From positions 1,364,001 through 1,428,000 of the forward strand of contig NW_026946366.1 in NCBI RefSeq assembly GCF_035222375.1: a DNA stretch of 64,000 nucleotides. Direction: 5' to 3'. How positions within the stretch are numbered: the stretch's first letter is position 1; each line of letters opens with the position of its first letter. Positions 60,333 to 64,000 of the stretch are shown here, one piece after another. Under the pieces are notes generated by a model. That model ran no database searches and was not told the origin of the DNA. It saw only the letters and a list, made by a program, of their open reading frames with translations. The position numbers and the translations under genes were made by a program. The stretch comes from Podospora pseudocomata. Taxonomy: Eukaryota > Ascomycota > Sordariomycetes > Sordariales > Podosporaceae.

Positions 60333-61209
60333 GTTGGTAGATTTTGAGGAGGTGATAAACTGGATGTGGTAGATGGAATTAATATATGGATGGAATTGGC
60401 AGAAGCAGGACAGGTCAAAGACTCAAGCGCTTGCTTCTGATGGGCATGCGAACCCCTTATGTAGAAAGCTAGGTATACAACCCCCTCATTCCGAGTCATG
60501 TCCCATCCCACCTCATAACCGTAGAGCTGTCCAGCTCGTCGTGACACAGCTTGACCAGCAGGTTGACTATCATCGGATGATCAAGCGCAGCTGTCATGAC
60601 ATCAGGTATGCGTTCATTTACGAGCACTACCACCTTTATCCAGATGAACGAACAGTCGTGTAGATCCGCTCATCCATAATTTAAGTGAAAAATAAACCAA
60701 AAACCACTGGAAACCCCGGGCACGCTATCAGTCAAACAAATAAAAGATACACTATTTACTTTGTTTCCTCCTTCAAAGATTGGTGCGAGTATATACGCAA
60801 TAGGGAGCAAAAGAAAAAGCACAGCTACAAGTACCTAGCTGAAGCTACAGACACCTTAAAACTCTATACCTCTATACAAATCCCCGCTCAAGTGTTGAAT
60901 AGCGTATGGCTGCAGAGTGGCTTCGACTGGACTCCGCAGTTCTGCTTACCCATCACACAGCGTATATCTCTATAAAGTGGATTAAGTTCCAGTGAAGTCA
61001 GAAGTGTTCACATGCAACATCACCTTGAGCGCATGCCAAAATCTCCCTAACCACTCCATATAAAATCGTCATTCTTGTCTTATCATAAGGTATCTCACCC
61101 GTACATAGTCATTCTCATGAGCTATCCATAACCCTTCATAACCCATACATCATTCCCATAACACCTGGCTCCCAAATCCCAACCACGCCCTCAACCCCCC
61201 CCCTCCCCG
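60333..61209. other. Gene-free spacer, A/T-richer than its surroundings
   Basis: I see no gene. The frame at 60685-60975 is Lys/Tyr-rich and unsupported. The stretch 60660-61130 is clearly less GC-rich than the flanking genes. Confidence 0.5.
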
Positions 61210-64000
61210 TTAACGATACTGATACCCCCACCTAGCCCCATCACGACTATTACTCGGCATCTGTCCCGGCGGCCTAATCACTGTTCCCACACCGGTACCA
61301 CTCGGCGCCACAACCATACTAAACGGCCGGCCTCCACCCCCGCTAAACCCACCACCACCACTACCAAAAAACGGCCCCCCGCTATTACCCCCCCCGCTGA
61401 AACCCTGCGAAGGAAAAGGCGGATAATTCCCCGGCTGGTACAACGGCGGCTGAGAATTCTGATGCAAGTGCTGAACCGGTTGCTGATGGTGTGGCACATG
61501 CGCCGTCATCTGCAGTGTTCGCCCGCCCTGCTGCATTTGGCCACCACCACCACCACCGGCGTGTTTTGTATTCTTTTGTAGTTTCATCCCCGGACTGCTC
61601 GACCCCCCACCTCCTTTGCGCAGACTATCACTCCTAAAAAGTTTCCCAATGTTGAAGAAAGAGCTCTTTTGTGGTTCTTGCTGCGGTGGGGGGGAGAACA
61701 TGCGTTGCGGTTGGATAAATTGCTGTGGTTGGGGCGGTGGTGCTGCCTGGGCTCGAGCTCCTGGTGGGTTCATGTTTGTTGATGGGGGAGATGTGGGTTG
61801 GGTGAATGTGGTGTATTTTTTCGGTTGAGATGGTGGTGGTGCTGGGGAAGACCGGTTTGGAGTTGGTGTTGTCCGTCGTAAAGAGGCTGTTCTTTGGGGT
61901 ACTAAGCCGGGGGGCACACGGTCGTCTGTGTTGGGGTGTGTGTGTAGGTTTGTAATTTGCGGTGGTGATCCGACAATGGACCAGCGTTTGTTTGTAGTAG
62001 GCGGTGGTTGAGAGGAAAGATCTGTATCAGGGCTGATAAACATGCTGTATCGGTTATTACTTGTCGACGAGGGCGGGGAAGCACCAGCTGGCGGAACTTG
62101 GCAATTTGATTTTGGCGGCGCTGGTGATACTGAAGGCGGGATTTGTGAAAGATCCACTGGGTGGGAGCTGAGCGGATGATGACCAGCTGGGAGAACATAT
62201 GGAGTCGCTTTAGACACGGGAGGCGTCCCTGATGTTGGTGCTTTCGGCGGTAAAGATGGCGGAGGGGTACGAAGATTCGAGCTGTGTGATTTTGGTGTGA
62301 GAGGCATCTTTGGTGGTCGAGGCGGACCGTGCTGATTCGGAATTTGGGAAGATGAATCTCGAGCACCGCTGTAATTAGGTGCTTGTCTTGTTGTTGACTG
62401 AGGATTCATATACCCTCCATCGTTAGGGCCAGGTTGAAGATTCGAGTTTTCTCCAGCACCAGACTGAAAGTATTGAGCCTGCCACGGTGTTGGCCTAGTC
62501 GTCGGGGGCAAAGATTGACGTTTGTTGGCCGCACTTGAAAACTGTCCATGGTCCTGATTCCGCGATGATTCGCGCGGAAGAATATGCTGTAGAGGTGTGC
62601 CAACATCCCTGATAGGACCCTGTGGCGCTGGCATTACCGGCGTGTTGTCAAGAGTGTAAACGTTCGTTGTGTCCGGCGATGAGATCTGACCAGGTACGGG
62701 GCCCGAGTGAACCTTCGCCAAGGCCTGTGCCGTGACACCGAGTAAATCGCCAGGTTCGGCTGCTTGTTGTCCTTTGCCCCACGTATAAGTTCGAGCAGAA
62801 AAACTGGGAAACGGTGGCTCGGAGGGAGTAGTTGCTGCATGCTTCGACGGCAAAGGCGGCGTTTGCGGTGGACTGACAGGATCCGGGACCCTAGTTGCCT
62901 GTATTTCTGGCGTGCTCATTGCAGGGACGGATGCCATCTGGTGGTCTGATGGCACTGGTGTGGTCTCCCGGGACACTATGTAAACTTCGGTAGGTGGTGC
63001 TGGGGGCCTAAGAGTAGATGATACGGTTGGCAAACGGTTCTGGATATCAGAAGGAGGAGGAGGAGATTTACGGGTGAGCTTCAAGGGCTGCGGGACATCG
63101 AGACTTGAGGGCGGGAGGGGAGCAGCAAAATCCGGAGATCTGGTCGTACTTGCCTCGCTGATGTTGTAATGATAAGACAAAGCTGGTTGGGACTTAACAT
63201 TCTGCAGGGCGCTTGGCGCACTAGGAGCTGACGGAGGGATCTGTGGGCGCATAGCGTAGTATGAGCCGGTCATGGAGTCGCCTGGGGCAGTGCTTGTTCT
63301 CGGAAACGCAGGCCGATCTGGACCTCCCGGATCGGCAGCTGCTTGGCCGTAGCCTGTTTTAGACAACATCTCAACGGTTTCCTCAATGTCTCGCTGCAAA
63401 TCCCACGAGGTAGGTTTGTAGGCCGTGTACCTCTGATTGGTGTCTGTGCTGTGGCTCGGTGGGCCTTGACTCGGCGGACTCTTGCTTTGGGGGCGGGATT
63501 TCGTGAGCACAGGGCGTCCTCGGGCAGGCTGAAGAACCGACGGAACATGAGTGAGCCCTGAAGCGTTGCCCGGTTGTGGAGGCGAGGAAGTATTCTCTTG
63601 CCTCAATCCATATCCAGGGGCGGGTGGTGTGCTTTCGTCATCCACTGGCTGCTTCGGTGAAACCATTGGCGCTGACAAGGCGACGGGAATCTCTGGCCGT
63701 CTCCAATTGGATGGCGGTGGTCCTGCGAGCGAGTGTCTCTTATTTTCTCCGACCGGAGCCTGTCTGGGAGCTTCCTCGGCAACGGTGTTGATGGTTGGAT
63801 TCCATGGCCGGTATTGTCCCTGATACGGATCTCTTGCTGAATTCTGCTGTGTGGCGGTCGGGGCCGGCTGAGGCATCGAGTTCTGGCGGAGAGGAGGCCG
63901 GTGAGGATCTGAAGATGCTTGCTGGTTGTCGAGGCTCGGAGATCCGGACGACAGTGTTTTTTGCTCTGTGCTACCTAATCGATGCATTCGACTTGGGGGT
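61210..64000 (-). CDS. Large Pro/Ser/Gly-rich disordered protein (5' end missing)
   Basis: The frame is open to the window edge, so the N-terminus lies outside; at least 929 residues are seen without an intron. Most of it is Pro/Ser/Gln/Thr-rich with many PPxP-type stretches (SPPPPSDIQNRLP, SSLDVPQPLKLTRKSPPPP), suggesting SH3 or WW ligands. There is one short ordered-looking block, PTSWDLQRDIEETVEMLSK. Near the end a basic motif FFNIGKLFRSDSLRKGGG is followed by a His/Gln-rich and then Gly/Phe-rich segment ([20 protein letters not shown]). I do not recognise the family. A scaffold or signalling role is possible but unproven; catalytic domains, if any, would be upstream. Confidence 0.7.
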   Translation of the reverse strand, partial: PPSRMHRLGSTEQKTLSSGSPSLDNQQASSDPHRPPLRQNSMPQPAPTATQQNSARDPYQGQYRPWNPTINTVAEEAPRQAPVGENKRHSLAGPPPSNWRRPEIPVALSAPMVSPKQPVDDESTPPAPGYGLRQENTSSPPQPGNASGLTHVPSVLQPARGRPVLTKSRPQSKSPPSQGPPSHSTDTNQRYTAYKPTSWDLQRDIEETVEMLSKTGYGQAAADPGGPDRPAFPRTSTAPGDSMTGSYYAMRPQIPPSAPSAPSALQNVKSQPALSYHYNISEASTTRSPDFAAPLPPSSLDVPQPLKLTRKSPPPPSDIQNRLPTVSSTLRPPAPPTEVYIVSRETTPVPSDHQMASVPAMSTPEIQATRVPDPVSPPQTPPLPSKHAATTPSEPPFPSFSARTYTWGKGQQAAEPGDLLGVTAQALAKVHSGPVPGQISSPDTTNVYTLDNTPVMPAPQGPIRDVGTPLQHILPRESSRNQDHGQFSSAANKRQSLPPTTRPTPWQAQYFQSGAGENSNLQPGPNDGGYMNPQSTTRQAPNYSGARDSSSQIPNQHGPPRPPKMPLTPKSHSSNLRTPPPSLPPKAPTSGTPPVSKATPYVLPAGHHPLSSHPVDLSQIPPSVSPAPPKSNCQVPPAGASPPSSTSNNRYSMFISPDTDLSSQPPPTTNKRWSIVGSPPQITNLHTHPNTDDRVPPGLVPQRTASLRRTTPTPNRSSPAPPPSQPKKYTTFTQPTSPPSTNMNPPGARAQAAPPPQPQQFIQPQRMFSPPPQQEPQKSSFFNIGKLFRSDSLRKGGGGSSSPGMKLQKNTKHAGGGGGGQMQQGGRTLQMTAHVPHHQQPVQHLHQNSQPPLYQPGNYPPFPSQGFSGGGNSGGPFFGSGGGGFSGGGGRPFSMVVAPSGTGVGTVIRPPGQMPSNSRDGARWGYQYR

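Overview
The window looks like nuclear DNA of a filamentous ascomycete, most likely a Sordariomycete and perhaps one of the Sordariales (inference from protein style, not from a search). The reasons are: dense single-copy eukaryotic housekeeping genes; many 49-77 nt introns with GTRNGY-like donors, CTAAC/CTGAC branch sites and short distances to the acceptor; intron-containing tRNA genes; pyrimidine-rich promoters; and fungus-only families (INO80 subunit Ies1, DUF2011-like, DUF3759/CipC, fungal F-box). Exon borders below were placed by eye from splice signals, frame continuity and family knowledge; every spliced length given is a multiple of three.

Layout. 1-9.0 kb: 3' part of TRA1 (SAGA/NuA4 scaffold), then an APC/C TPR subunit (Cut9/CDC16). 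9.3-16.0 kb: minus-strand acetoacetyl-CoA synthetase, secreted alkaline phosphatase and CutC. 16.0-18.4 kb: no convincing gene. 18.4-20 kb: intron-containing tRNA-Arg and a 2-oxoglutarate/Fe(II) oxygenase. 20.8-30 kb: IES1, SEC39, complex I NDUFS5-type subunit and an unrecognised fungal protein. 30-36 kb: an FNR-type oxidoreductase, a probable decayed small gene and a ULP2-type SUMO protease. 37-49.2 kb: RRP9, a DUF2011-like protein, proteasome PRE1, DED1, ORC2 and GEP4. 49.2-51.7 kb: mostly empty. 51.7-60.4 kb: a Myb/SANT-like protein, a second tRNA-Arg, an F-box-like protein with an internal duplication, TRM61 and a CipC/DUF3759 protein. 61.2-64 kb: a long proline/glycine-rich protein running off the end.

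The genes share no single pathway. They cover chromatin and transcription (TRA1, IES1), cell cycle and replication (APC6, ORC2), ribosome and RNA work (RRP9, DED1, TRM61, tRNAs), proteostasis (PRE1, ULP2, F-box, SEC39), mitochondrial function (NDUFS5, GEP4) and metabolism (acetoacetyl-CoA synthetase, phosphatase, oxidoreductases). I found no transposon, virus-like element, CRISPR array or secondary-metabolite cluster. The best leads are gene-structure oddities: a start codon split by an intron in PRE1, an in-frame 72-nt intron in TRA1, a 17-nt microexon, two tRNA-Arg genes with identical mature sequence but different introns, a decayed gene at 31.7-32.2 kb, and an internal tandem duplication in the F-box protein. 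I did not find a clearly new multi-gene system.
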